Below, piece by piece: positions 22,272 to 33,651 of a stretch of 64,000 nucleotides of DNA. The notes below the pieces were generated by a model. It was given only the letters and a program-made list of their open reading frames with translations. It did not search any database and had not been told where the DNA came from. The first letter of the stretch is position 1, and every line of letters begins with the position of its first letter. This DNA is from Agrocybe praecox. Lineage: Eukaryota > Basidiomycota > Agaricomycetes > Agaricales > Agrocybaceae. The translations under genes were made by a program, and so were the position numbers. The stretch spans positions 3,596,001-3,660,000 of the forward strand of contig OZ024842.1 of the NCBI GenBank assembly GCA_964017145.1, in the 5' to 3' direction.

Positions 22272-22551
22272 TCACTGCATCACTTGGTCAGCTATGCAAG
22301 GCACACCATCAAATTGATTCAATAAATCAGTCCGAATCGGTTCGATTGTTAGCGGACTCTTGTCAGGACTCAGCTCACCAAACCACCTTCCAAATAACAA
22401 ATCTATTTCAGCTTTTGGTATCGGTATAATACCCTGAGAACGTGCCAACCATAAAATAAACAACTTTTCTGGAAGTCTTAAATAATGTGTGGTCAGAGAA
22501 GCGGCACAGCGGACAGCAGATCTATGCAAAACATCATGTGGATTTAGAAAG
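22272..22551 (-). other. Orphan coding-like exon fragment
   Basis: The minus strand reads about 92 residues with good amino-acid balance: FLNPHDVLHRSAVRC, TTHYLRLPEKLFILWLARSQ, LLFGRWFGELSPDKSPLTIE, DGVPCIADQVMQ, then stop. There is no in-frame ATG before an upstream TAA, so it is either a 3' exon or a truncated gene. It is surrounded by several kb of gene-free DNA. I cannot name the family; a mobile-element remnant is possible. Confidence 0.3.
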
Positions 22552-22559
22552 ACTATTTA

Positions 22560-25500
22560 TTGTCTCTAGTAGATGAACATGAATTCAAGTCTAAGGGTAT
22601 GCCATGTTATAAGATTCGTTGATTCCGCAAAGCGTGGCAAATTTTTTTCTTTGCTACTCCGAACATATTTCGTCGTTTAGGGGAATTGCCAGAAATATCG
22701 GACGCGATTCCTCAAATTTGGTGCGGACAAGAACCTTTTTGCACCCAGTTCTCTTGGTGAGTTGCCCATAATCTTGTTAAGAGGTAGCCAGAGTAAATAA
22801 AAGTAGGTCAAAATACTCAACATATCTATGGCGTTCTTCGCTTCTACCATTCGTACATTCTTTCATTCAGACTGTTCTGTCTTTCTCTCTTCGTCGTTGC
22901 GATGCTTTTCATTGACCGATTCCCAACGGACGGACAAGTAATTAATGAGTGACGGGCAGCTCGCTTTAAAGCAGAGCCCTTATGCCGTTCACCACTCCTT
23001 CATGAATTGTATATATGCGCATACTACTCGCTTCGAGCACCCGAAACCCCAGACTACCTGTCGGTAGAGAAGCCCGGGTATTGGTTAGGCTCTTGATAAA
23101 ACATCAGAGTGCAAAATCATTTTCAGCGGGTAGTAATAGCTCAGGAGTGTGTACAGAGGACCATTATTTTTGAGAGTTCAGTCAAAAGTATGAGCAGAAA
23201 TATTTTTGACGTCGTCTCAATTCTTGATCCGAGCGTTCTCACGATCCTTACGGGTGCCCGATAGAAGTTGTAGCTCCCGTAAGTATTTTTCGAATTTTGT
23301 CAAGATATACTAACTGAAATAGGGTGTATCCGAGTTTCTAACATTCTGGACGTATAACTAGTCTAAATAAGTCATATATGCCAATATATTTAGTGTAAAA
23401 CCTATGAGGTTTCGTCCATAAGTGGTATGGGTTATGGATCGCAATTCCCTGCGAACCAACTTGGCGAATCGAAAATGTTATGGGTTATAAGGGGTTATGA
23501 ATTAAGAGGGCTATGGGTTAAAAAGGAATCGACTGTACCAATTACAAAATTATCAAAATTGCCTTGACGCGCATGTCTGTCAGTTCATCGATCGTTGCCT
23601 CGTTTCCTCTGATAGTCGACTACCCTGCCCGACTGCATGTACACGTCGTGTAAATAATGTGCCTTGTTCTTGTCGATTTTGACCGGCACTACGGTACACA
23701 TACAGATGTCAAATCTCTGCTATGTAATGATATACAACAATTATCGAAGATGTGATGTAAACGAGGACATGAATAAGCGAATCTTTGTACCTGATCATCG
23801 AGTCTGCCCCTCTATGATATTGATATGTGCAACACTGTGACACTCGAAAATGGCGTGTCGACGTGAGTAGAGTATAATTCCCTTTCAGCATCTGGAACAG
23901 TGTAGCCTGAGTAGGCGCCGATAAGACGGACGCTTTATGTCTTGATGGCTGGCACAGAACACGAGCTTCAAATGAAGTGAAGTTTCTCCCGGTAAGGTAG
24001 CAAGTAATGGTTGTCTGCATATCAGAGATCACGCAAGTCGCACATTTCGCCTAGCCAGCCTGGTACTTTTCATTTTCCACTATGATCGTTTACCTGTTCT
24101 ACTCAACCACGCTTAGCATTTAATTATACCTCGACTCGACTCAACTCAACTCGATCAACGGCTTCAAGCGGGTACCGAGTAGCCCACAACGCCGCATACC
24201 TGTCCAAAGTAAGTATAGCAAGCGTGCCTTGCTAGTACCAAGTATCAACATAAGTATGTGCGTTCCTGAGTCTATTTCGGCTCATATACGGAGTAATTAT
24301 AGCTCTATATTACAACCCCATCGCGTGTATGTACTAAGTATAAATGTGATTCTAAATATAAGCAGATATCCACGCGCTTTACCTTGCGACGAACATCATG
24401 TATGTAATGCATGCAGCTACACCCTAGTATTTTGCGACGGCAACGACGAATTATATTTCTCGGCAAGGTATGAGCTCGACTCCTCTATCGAAATGATATA
24501 TGAATCGATTCATTTTAATCGATCAATTAAGCATTTAGGTAATGCACCTACCGGCGTAGTGTTCGTTTATTTAATCATCGTATTCTTTCTCTTCCCCCAA
24601 ATCATAAACATGTATTTATCTCCCCCAGTTCAACTCCGCAACACATTACAACGATGCTGGTAGAGCCGAATCGAAACCAAAACCAAGCCAAGCCAATCCC
24701 ACAGCCCGTGGTACTATGGGCACTATTATCTTGAATCGGAATAAATATCCTCATCAATAGGTCTATGCCGTCCAATCAGTCGATCATTCACTCCGAATCT
24801 ACAGTCATCACTTACATCATGCTACATCAATTTGCGCAGCATAAAACCATTGGATAAAGCTGCCGAGCTATTTATGTATACGGTAACTGAGTACTCAAGT
24901 GCCCCGGGGGAGTTGGTGGGAATGGCAGGAGCCCTCTAAGTTTGAGAGTGTATATGTCTTTGATTGTTCTACATAGGCGCCCTGTGGAGTGCGCTCGGAA
25001 TGGTCGCAATCGCATGGTCGCATCCGGGACGATATCTGGTAGTCACGTGGGAACGTTTATCCGAGCTCATAAGCTCTATTAAGTCGGTGCAATCTGGAAA
25101 ACTCAGCTCCGAAGTAAACCAAGGAGTCAAGGAATTTTGAATATACATTTTTCAGGGGTGCCAGGAGACTCGGAAGTATACAAGGTGGGTGTAACTAGCC
25201 GTGTATGTGTTTTTTTCCAGGCACATTCAAGCTGGATCAAGGCACACCACGTCACAGTGCAACCTCCGAGGATGACAGTAGGTAGGGTAGCCATTGAAGC
25301 CGAAATCCACTTTAAGGTTGACCCAATGATTTGAGATTACAGCGCCTTGGTGCCTGAGGTATATGGAGCACGGGTAATACATAGTCTTTACAGAGACTGG
25401 AAAACCTATAAAAAGTAGGAACAACTTATACCAGTTTGTTCCTCATATCATTTATGACGTTAACGCTGCCTTGTCTGTCTGACGAACCTCAGATAAATGA

Positions 25501-26123
25501 GATGAAAAGTACGCAATACTTTGATTTATGTGCATATTGACTTTTTGTTGATTGAATAAGAAAGGCACAATTACTTGTCTCCCGTCCACATTCTCATTCC
25601 CCTTGAGTCTATGTTGGCTTTTTTTCACTCTATTTTAGCAGATTCGCACGCTACTAGTAGTGTGGCTCACATGGGATCGTATCAAACGTTTAACTCAACT
25701 TTAAAATTTTCTCATAACACCATGATACCGTTATGTCGGCATTCTATGCCGGACCATGATGCCATCAATATGTGCCGGAACTCGCCTGCCGCTCAAATAC
25801 TGGAAAACGAGACTGGAAGATGATTTATTGAGTATGCTTAGAAAACCGTATGTTATTTCGTGCAACATTAATCGGAACAGTGACAGTCGCTGTGAATTTT
25901 CTATTTTTATTCCACATCAGGCGGCCCAGTGACAGCCGCCAAACTTGGTTCGTAGTTCTTTGTCAATTATCAATCATGTGGAGTAGAAAAACAGAAAACA
26001 TACCGGGTCAGAGTAAATATTACTAAAGACCGGTAACTGAATTAACCTGATAGACGCGGCTCCGATTATTAAGTATCCTCTGAAACCTACATAAGTTCTA
26101 GAGACGCCAGATTAAACCAGATC
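22560..26123. other. Gene desert
   Basis: About 3.5 kb without a supported gene. A cluster of imperfect TATGGGTTA units lies at 23426-23520, and a CTCGA/CTCAA microsatellite at about 24128-24158. The longest frame (24229-24663 plus, 144 codons) starts with TTG and has AT-driven composition. Likely old transposon or subtelomere-like debris, but no terminal repeats are visible. Confidence 0.4.
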
Positions 26124-26742
26124 ATGTCAACAGAAACGTTCATACACAAATTCCCTCTCCCGTCCTCTCCATCACCTTACCTACGTGCGTTCCTCGCATG
26201 GATCGATGCGTATAACGCATGGGATTTAGATCGCATTTTGGCCTGCTACGATGATTCTCTACAGCATTATATCTTGCCAAAGTCGTTGAATCGTCCAGTA
26301 CGCAGCAAGAATGATTACAAAGACTTTTATGATAAAATAATCCCTATGTTCCAAAAGTTCACGGTAAGCGCCTTATCCAATAACGTTAATCGAAGGCTAA
26401 CTGTCTTCTGATTTGTATAGGTGACGTTGCTCGAAGTGTTCGAGGATGGTGAAAGAATCTCGGCTCATGTAAGTGAAAGTTTTAACGATCTTTTATCACA
26501 ATAGTTTATTTCATTCTCCTCAGGCTTCTTCAATCGGAGAGTCGTCGACTGGGGGAGCATATGCAAACGAATACAATCTCATCGCCCACTTTATCCCACT
26601 TTCTCAAGATGCGGGCCCAGACGAACTTCCAAAAATATCGCTTGTCAAGGAGTTTGTAGATAGCGCGTTCAGTGAGAAATTCTTTGGAGAGGAACGGGTT
26701 AGGATACAAGAGAGGGCTAAACTGAGAGAGGAGAAAGCTTGA
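26124..26742 (+). CDS. NTF2/SnoaL-like small protein
   Basis: Exons 26124-26363, 26421-26468 and 26524-26742 encode 168 residues. The pattern of an N-terminal helix (YLRAFLAWIDAYNAWDLDRI) followed by LACYDDSLQHYILP and a mid-protein DFYDKIIPMF fits an NTF2-like (SnoaL/polyketide cyclase-type) alpha+beta cone. The C-terminus is a charged helix (FGEERVRIQERAKLREEKA). The second copy at 43856-44677 has the same three-exon layout, including the 48-nt middle exon. No catalytic residue can be assigned, and a binding or unknown enzymatic role is inference. It lies just upstream of the plus-strand BTB array. Confidence 0.75.
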
Positions 26743-27306
26743 AACATAATGCCGGGGCCGTACGTGTCCAGCGGTCCGGCTTCTGAACTTCCAATAAGGG
26801 ACTATATTAACTATCTATCTCTCCTATCTATTATATCGTTTTACTTCTAACCTTATGGGTCATGCTTTTCTGTCTTTGAAGTCAGGTTTTCCATCCAAAA
26901 GGGAATAGCTACCCGCTGGTTCTGACGATACCTAATTCGTTTAGAGGATTTGAAGAATGTCATATGAATGCATTCATCAGGTATTTAAAGACTGACAGCG
27001 TACATTATTGATCCACATACCCACCTCAAATACAGCTCGCGGATGTACGTTCCGACAGAGAAGATAGTGTCCTCCAAATGAAAAGATACTTTCCATCCGT
27101 GACGGATATGATATTAGCAGCGAAGTATAGTGCAGATCAGGTGGGCGTCAGTAAGCGCATACAGTGTATCCTTCGTAAAAGGTCGGTCCTTTGCACAATC
27201 AGCACAGCTTAAGATTCACCTATCGATCAGTGTGGGGAACATACTATTACAATCTTATCTCGGCGAGTTCCAATCACGAGACGCATGATTGCCTGTACTA
27301 TGTATA
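26743..27306. other. Intergenic, no gene seen
   Basis: Spacer between the NTF2-like gene and the telomere-like repeat. It contains no ORF with support. Confidence 0.4.
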
Positions 27307-27327
27307 TAGGGTTAGGGTTAGAGTTAG
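27307..27327 (+). repeat. Short interstitial telomere-type repeat (TTAGGG)n
   Basis: Reads TAGGGTTAGGGTTAGAGTTA plus G: two perfect TTAGGG units and one with a single change. TTAGGG is the usual filamentous-fungal telomere unit. It is about 100 bp upstream of a BTB start codon. Confidence 0.7.
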
Positions 27328-27426
27328 TTCCACGGGCGTCTATGCTGAGAGTACTAAAGAACTTACCATGCAAACTTTCGTCTAATACCCCCTATTCAAG
27401 TCTACCATCAGTGTGATAGAGTGAAT

Positions 27427-28322
27427 ATGGTCAAAACTGACGACAACTTTTACTTTCGTGGCCACTACATCGTGTTTCAGGTTTGCCACAGCGCACGTAA
27501 ATTCAGATTTTCTCATTCTCATTATAATCCTGCAGGCCCAAGACACACTCTTCAGGGTACCTAGCGAGCCTTTAGTCAGGGAGTCACAATTCTTCGCCGA
27601 TATGTTTACGCTTCCTATCGTTGGACCTTCCGAAAGCGTCGAGGGCCTCAGCGATAGTAAACCGATCATGCTACCTGAGAATATTACCGCATCATCGTTC
27701 CGTCATATTTTGAAGGTCTTATACTCTACGTACGTCCTTCTCAGATACGTATTTACTATAATTTCTTATCATATCATATGGGACCGGGCACGTCATTCGC
27801 AGGGACTTAATCACTGAGGCTTCCGCCACTAATGCTCTAGCACTCAACAAGTTGGAATGGACGTCGGTCCTAGAGCTTTCAACTCTCTGGTATTTTACGG
27901 GGCTCAGGAAGATCGCAATTATCAGACTCACCCCGCTTATCGAATCACCCATCGAGAAGGTATGCCTCGGAAGGAAATATAAAGTGGCCTTTTGGATCAT
28001 GCAAGGGTACCATTCACTGGTAGAAAGAGAGGAGACAATCACAAACGACGAAGCTATTGCGCTAAAATCACACTCAAGTGAAGATTATGCGATTACTGCG
28101 CTGTCTTTATTCCGTATCCGAGAGCAGAAAGTCGGAAAAAATGCCTTGTACAAAACGGAAGTTCGCGCATTGATAGAGATTCATTTCAAAGATGAGTTAG
28201 CTGCTATTCGAGAGGATGAAAAAGTATACGGAGTTGTGGATGAGGTACCAGGAGCATTGACTGGGGAAGCGACTGCTATTTCCAGCGTGTCCGACACCGA
28301 GGATTGTAACAGCTATGACTAA
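27427..28322 (+). CDS. BTB/POZ protein, short N-terminus
   Basis: Exons 27427-27480, 27536-27729 and 27803-28322 encode 255 residues. Exon 1 is only 18 codons and ends FYFRGHYIVFQ. Exon 2 is the BTB core (TLFRVPSEPLVRESQFFADM, LPENITASSF), and exon 3 the post-BTB helices (EWTSVLELSTLWYF, KVCLGRKYKVAFWI, LFRIREQKV). The tail is acidic (SVSDTEDCNSYD), unlike the basic tails elsewhere. The neighbouring gene 28686-29481 is its closest copy, so the two are a tandem duplicate. Intron positions match all other BTB genes here. The intron donor of exon 1 is GTTTGC, slightly unusual. By family it is a protein-interaction adaptor with unknown partners. Confidence 0.85.
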
Positions 28323-28685
28323 AGCCCATCATATGTACCATAGTATACTTTGGTGCGTTAATTGGTTTTCTGACTATAGTCCTTAGCTCCGGTTGGTAGT
28401 AAAGCGCTATAATAGTGAATACAATGCCGGGTTCATGAACCTCACCAAATCATTAGTATCTCTGAATAGCCTTGGGCGCTTAATAGATTTCATCGATAAG
28501 ATTCGTCGTACGCCAATCTTGCTACTCGACGACTACCACACAGTGCACATCAAACCATCCTCTGGCGGGTTCATTCCAGATGGATGATACGTCGGCCTTA
28601 CGACTAGTCGAAAAAAATAAAAGAAATCATACTGACTTCATACATACATGAGTCGTTCACAGCACCGGTACCCGTTCGAAACAAG

Positions 28686-29481
28686 ATGTTTCATCTTCAA
28701 GGCCATTACATTATATTTCAAGTGTGTACCCATTGCCGTATTATCCAACCGTATTACTCGAAGAGAGACACTCACGCCGTTGTATAACCAGGCAGAAAAT
28801 GTTCTTTTTAGGGTTCCAAGCGAACCCCTGATTCGACAATCACAATTTTTTGCCGACATGTTCGCACTCCCCATCGGAAAGAACGTAAAGGAGGAAGGAA
28901 TAACGGAGGATTCCCCCATCGTACTACCCAACGATATCAAGGCCATCGAGTTCGAGCACCTCCTTATGCTCTTATACCCATCGTAAGCCTTGCTCTATTG
29001 CCTGTACGACCGACAGAAACAACTTATCGGAATGTCCGGCTAGGAACGCGAGCTACCCGTGCAATGCAATAAACGGAAATCTATCCTGAAGCTTTCGAAC
29101 CTGTGGAGGCTTCTCGCAATAAGAAAAGAAGCCATTGATCATTTGACACCAATCATCACCCCCATTGAGAAGATCTGTATGGGACGGCGATACCGGATAG
29201 AATCTTGGCTGACACAAGGTATACACACCCTCGTCGAAAGAGAAGAGCCCATATCTAACGCAGAAGCTGCGTTGATCTCCTATCCCAACGACACGGGTGC
29301 ATTGAATACTGCCCTGGCAATATTTCGAATCCGAGAGGTCAGGCCATCGGCGAAGAAGCTGGCAAAAAACCCGACATCAGATGTAGTCGAGAAAAAATTT
29401 ATCGAGGAATTTTGGGATGAACTGGTTATGATACGAGGCGAAGAACAGGGATACCATGTCGATATGCCCTCTAACGAGTGA
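28686..29481 (+). CDS. BTB/POZ protein, tandem copy with apparent frameshift
   Basis: Exon 1 (28686-28721, ending GHYIIFQ) and exon 2 (28792-28982, NVLFRVPSEPLIRQSQFFAD, LPNDIKAIEFEHLLMLLYP) splice cleanly. The third-exon frame runs to the TGA at 29479-29481 and carries SILKLSNLWRLLAIR, KICMGRRYRIESWL, IFRIREV. However, none of the AG acceptors between 29010 and 29053 puts exon 3 in frame: all give a stop near 29087. Either one or two bases were lost or gained near the exon 3 start, or the gene is dead. Everything downstream is intact, which argues for a recent lesion or an assembly indel. Confidence 0.7.
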
Positions 29482-29623
29482 GGGACTTGTTCATATGCAA
29501 CGTTTGTTAAGCTTTTGATATTGAATTATTACTCATGATACAATTATACAATTTCGTGTTATAACCTGTATAATCAAGTAAGAAACTTGTCGTCATATAT
29601 GCTATAAATTAAAGCACCCACAT

Positions 29624-30286
29624 TTAGGCCACAGATATGGGTTTGGGAGATATTTGCCGTGTATTTGGGAGAGAAACCGCGACAAATTTAGCAAGTTGTC
29701 TTTTCCGATGACGAAGGCAAATATATACTATCGTCGATAGTATGACTGCCTCAAGACCCGACAAAACCGACGCGACTAATAGTGTTATTTTTGTTTGCAT
29801 GACAGGATTCCCTGTGCAAGAAGAATTCATGTTCATCCCACTTCCATCAGGCACCCAGGGAGGAAGGTCTACGCCATCAGGAAATCCACTTCGCTTGCAA
29901 ATATGACTGGGAGCGGATTGCTGAGCCCCAATAGCACACGCGATTGTCGAAACGAGCCATATTGAAGTTTCAGCGGATAGATGGAATATGGTTTTAAGAG
30001 ATGTTGTTTGAAAAGGAAGGCGCATATCTATACGACGGTTTTCTTGAAGTATCAAGAGGAAGCCGACTACGTGAAAGGGCGTGGTACAGACATAACCAAA
30101 GATTGTTGGTATTGAATATAGTTTGGATTGAGAGACGTTGTATAGGCCTAGGGCGAAGGGTACGACAGAAAAGCATGCTGATGTATAGACGAGTTGTTTG
30201 AAGAATCGAGGTAATTCTTCTACTTGTGGCTCTTGCACTAAAGTGTTTGTCGAAATGGTGTCCGAATTGTCCGTTAGGATGATCAT
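29624..30286 (-). CDS. Hypothetical four-TM membrane protein
   Basis: A single exon from ATG 30286 gives 220 residues. Four hydrophobic helices can be read: about residues 32-51 (VYTSACFSVVPFALGLY), 61-81 (IFGYVCTTPFHVVGFLLIL), 100-123 (FHLSAETSIWLVSTIACAIG) and 171-195 (LLVASVLSGLEAVILSTIVY). A hydrophilic loop with three Cys lies between TM3 and TM4. The spacing resembles four-TM MARVEL-like fungal membrane proteins, but no diagnostic motif is seen. The open frame extends upstream of the ATG to about 30497, so an upstream exon or earlier start cannot be excluded. It is divergent to the Erv-type oxidase gene. Confidence 0.55.
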   Translation of the reverse strand: MIILTDNSDTISTNTLVQEPQVEELPRFFKQLVYTSACFSVVPFALGLYNVSQSKLYSIPTIFGYVCTTPFHVVGFLLILQENRRIDMRLPFQTTSLKTIFHLSAETSIWLVSTIACAIGAQQSAPSHICKRSGFPDGVDLPPWVPDGSGMNMNSSCTGNPVMQTKITLLVASVLSGLEAVILSTIVYICLRHRKRQLAKFVAVSLPNTRQISPKPISVA

Positions 30287-30823
30287 AGTAGCGTATAGAA
30301 ATTTCTCCGCTGGGTCGGCTGCGCAGGGCGTGGTGTAAAGGGTAGGCGACAATGAAAGATTGGGTATAAGATAATGGACCTCGCCGTTGAAGAAGGCAAC
30401 GACCGAAGTCGTAACCTGATCTTCGCATGGACCCCGGTTACAATATCGCAGAAGCAGCAAGCCCGTTTCTGTGGAAATCAGGGAGGCTACACGTCATAGT
30501 TACACCGTTTCAGAACGCAATAACGCAGAGAAAATAGACGATGGAAGCAGGCAGTCGGTCGTGGCAATGAGGGTATGATGATACCCAACGATTCCCTTGA
30601 CCTTGAAGCTTGAAGCATTGATGACTAACATTCGAGAATTCAGGGAATTTTTAAAAAGAACCAGGTATGACGCAAGGAGAAAACAGAGGACAACTCTGAA
30701 TTAAGCCTGAGGCGATGAGTCGAGACTCACGTGCTCCGGTCTGCTAATTACTGGAAATGGAAACTTAACAAGCGTCATACACTTTCTTGCTCGAGCTCAC
30801 GACCACTCTTCGCTCTGCCCACC
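30287..30823. other. Divergent promoter region
   Basis: About 540 bp between two divergent genes. The part up to 30497 is an open minus-strand extension of the four-TM gene; the rest holds no supported coding sequence. Confidence 0.4.
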
Positions 30824-31801
30824 ATGATCTCAAGGTTCGCAAAGTCGTTGATCTTCGTAATATTTGCTATGGTACGTTTATTCGGACTACACCGTTTATC
30901 ATGCCACTAATTGTTCTTCTAGTTTCTCTTGACGATGCTGGCAATGGTACATCCTCCTTCAAGGTCATACATCGATCCTTGGACTGGGCAGTTGTTTGGT
31001 GAAGGAGGAGTAGAAAATTCAGAAAATAATGTCAAGAATCCCTCGCTTGTTGGACTCGAAGGTGGTACAATTATGGGGAAGTTGGGCAACGAAACCGCAA
31101 AGTAAGTGACCGTCTTTCTGGGATATTTGCAAGTGGTATCGATGGATTTTTGTCAGGGCTGCTCTCGGACGTGCTACTTGGAAATTATTGTCAGTCAAGT
31201 CCAATTATCCCGTTTTGAAACGAAGCTGAGGCAGTGTGCAGACACACTATGACTCTTCGCTATCCAGAAGTTCGCTCTCCCGATCAATTGCATGGTCAAT
31301 GTTGGCTTACTTGGTATCACCCAGAATCCCACAGCAGATGAGCGGAAAGTTATGAGCACATATTTCTATTTAAGTGCAAGGCTATACCCATGCGGTGAAT
31401 GCGCGACGGAATTCCAGCAGTTGTTGAAGCAATATCCACCGCAGGTGTGCCTGTCCTCCACTTTCACAGTCATAAGCCTTATAACTAACAATTCAAACAG
31501 ACTTCATCGCGCAAAACAGCTTCTCTTTGGTAACTTCTCCTAGATTCGCGCTGAATTTCTGTCCTAACTTGGTTGTTGAAGGCTATGTGGTGTTCATAAC
31601 CAGGTTAACAAACGGCTGGGGAAGCCAGAGTTCGACTGTGCCCACCTCAGTGAGGAATACGACTGCGGATGTGGCGACGACCCAGCTTCGACGACGACTA
31701 AACTGGCCCCGAAACACGAAGAGGTTGATCCCATGGATTTGGAGGATGACTTAAGTAAAGACGATCTCACGGGTGTTGAGATGATTAGGGGTGGGCGTTG
31801 A
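30824..31801 (+). CDS. FAD-linked sulfhydryl oxidase, ERV/ALR family (Erv2-like)
   Basis: Seven exons (30824-30871, 30923-31101, 31157-31189, 31242-31269, 31325-31444, 31501-31529, 31582-31801) encode 218 residues. An N-terminal signal-anchor (SLIFVIFAMFLLTMLAMV) directs the protein to the secretory pathway. The catalytic domain follows: ALGRATWKLLHTMTLRYPE, the redox pair CGEC (Cys119/Cys122), and LCGVHNQVNKRLGKPEFDC with Cys148 and Cys165 (C-x16-C) as the family's structural/FAD-site pair. Erv2-type enzymes use O2 to make disulfides in the ER and pass them to PDI. The acidic tail contains an extra CGCG cluster that could act as a shuttle cysteine pair (inference). Exons as short as 28-33 nt make the gene easy to mis-predict. 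Confidence 0.93.
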
Positions 31802-31984
31802 CCCGATGTTCTGGAAGAATTGCTTCTCGTGCGTCAGCGATTGTATAACAGTGTAACTATATCCCGGTCTTTTTTTACCATCCAGATATCCCAAGCACCA
31901 ATAATACTTATTCGAAGCCATTCAACCCAGCGTCGAGCATCTCTTCCCTTGAGCTCTGTGAATATTCCTACGAACAAGGTTATT

Positions 31985-32145
31985 TATGGCCTTGAAAGTT
32001 CGGCACATCAAGTGGTCCAGCATTGGCTCGTTCACCTACCAAGGGCTATTCAAGTTGCTTATGAAGAGGCGCGGGGCGCTGAAGGTTTAATATCATTGAA
32101 GAAATTACTCTCACTGTTGAAACAACAAATGTCCCTCCAACCTAA
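31985..32145 (+). pseudogene. Relic of DUF7330-like gene upstream of BTB pair
   Basis: Fragments in shifting frames match the last exon of the membrane-protein family. MALKV at about 31986 corresponds to GGLKVDF, TSSGPALARSPTKGYS at about 32006 to NNGPAFLSLNPAFEGYY, and ITLTVETTNVPPT then stop at 32145 to the terminal VETTNAP motif. An internal deletion and frameshifts are visible. It lies 226 bp upstream of a BTB type A gene, the same relative place as the intact copy at 6575-8214. Confidence 0.65.
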
Positions 32146-32371
32146 GCGGCTCCATTATTTAATTTTGGCTCGAAATGCTTCTTCACGCTGTCACTGGATC
32201 ATCGTCAGCTTCTTGGGCACGTGTCGATATGGATTCCAGAAGAATGCTGCACAGATGGGCACGCTCTAAACACGTTATGAAAGTCGGCGATACAGATCTA
32301 AATCGCCTCGCAAGCTCTTTACCTTCATCTGTTGCCTAGGCTCTTCAGTTTGTCGCGTCTTCGTCATCACC

Positions 32372-33475
32372 ATGGACGAGCCCTATCCAGAAGAACAAGT
32401 GGACGCTCCACTTGAGCCCTCCAATACGAGTTCTTCTCAAGAAGCGAGAAGGGCTGATCCTCCGATCATTTGCCAAAAGGTCGATGAATATTACATAGAG
32501 AGTGTTTTCGTGGTTTTCCAGGTAAATGCTTCTTTTCATATGAGTTAATATGTACGTCAACTCCTTTTTGTTCCATCCAGGCGGAAAACTGTTTGTTTCG
32601 TGTTCCCACCTACATTTTTGCAGAGGCGCCGCTTTTTGAAGGAATGTTCAACCTTCCCCAGAACGCAGCGAGCTTGGAAGGATCAAGCTCAGACGATCCA
32701 ATCATCCTGCCAGAGAACGTTAGTAGTGTGGATTTCGAAAATTTATTGGAGGCGTTGCATCCACAGTGAGAACTTGCATTTACGCCGCGCTGTGCTTGTC
32801 CACGGTAACTGATCAGACGACATACAGAGAACTGTTATTGAAGCTCTCGTTAACGAGTCCAAAATGGGTGTCCGTCCTGAAGCTTTCCACTATGTGGTTC
32901 TTGAACAAGTTTCGGGCCTTGGCTATATCCGAGCTCGAACGACTCAATGAACTTACATCACTTCAAAAGGTCCAGCTGGGACGAACCTGCAAGATCTCAA
33001 GCTGGGTAGCTAACGGCTTCAGAGAATTCATTTTGGCCTCGTCCTCGATTCCACGCGAGGATGCCGTAGTACTGGCTTTGGGCTCCGTTGTCACGACATA
33101 TCGACTCTGCCGGATTCGTGAAAAAACATTTTCATCGATCAACACTGTGGGAATCGTTCAAAAGATGATCGAGGCGAGTTTAGGGACGAATTGAGCGAAA
33201 TCCGACACCATGAAGAAGCGTTCAAGGTGGTCGAGCCCGATATGCCTTTGCCCGCTGCGGAAACAATATTTGAAGAAATTGCAGCAGCCCCAGAACCAAT
33301 TGGAACATTCGGAACATTCGCGTTCGGACCACCATCATTCGACAACTTCAATGAGCCAGAGCCGCCAGAGCCACAGGATGATTTGTCCTTTGGATGGGGT
33401 GCAAGTTGGGGTGCAAATGAGCCTCAGAACGCCGAAGCTAGCTCATTTTCCAAAAAGAAGAAGAAGAAGAAATGA
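32372..33475 (+). CDS. BTB/POZ protein, type A, with lysine tail; one-base frameshift in exon 3
   Basis: Exon 1 (32372-32521) ends VDEYYIESVFVVFQ. Exon 2 (32581-32765) is the BTB core (LFRVPTYIFAEAPLFEGMF, LPENVSSVDFENLLEALHP). Exon 3 starts at 32828 with TSPKWVSVLKLSTMWF and KVQLGRTCKISSWV. The frame stops at 33194, but the adjacent frame continues perfectly to 33475: FRDELSEIRHHEEAFKVVEP, a Phe/Gly/Pro-rich section, then a run of seven lysines. Comparison with 5401-6382 (EEAFKEELREIRTHEEAF) places a one-base loss near 33175-33180, consistent with GAGGCGGAG having become GAGGCGAG. It could be a real null allele or an assembly error. It is the closest copy of 5401-6382. Confidence 0.75.
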
Positions 33476-33651
33476 AGAATAACGACTTCCTGACTGAACA
33501 ATATTTCTGTACTTGCAATACTGACGGGCGCTTATTCATTTTATCGAAGTACGAACACGTGTTGGACTCGTGTCATGACTAATGGCATGCGACGTAGTTT
33601 CTTATCTGACATCTTTCCTCTCTACCTCTTACTCACCTATCCATTCGACCT

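Noticed and set aside
24128..24158. CTCGA/CTCAA microsatellite as a functional element
   Set aside because: Short imperfect simple repeat with no gene nearby.
24229..24663. 144-codon plus-strand ORF in the desert
   Set aside because: Starts with TTG, AT-driven composition, no splice context and no recognisable domain.
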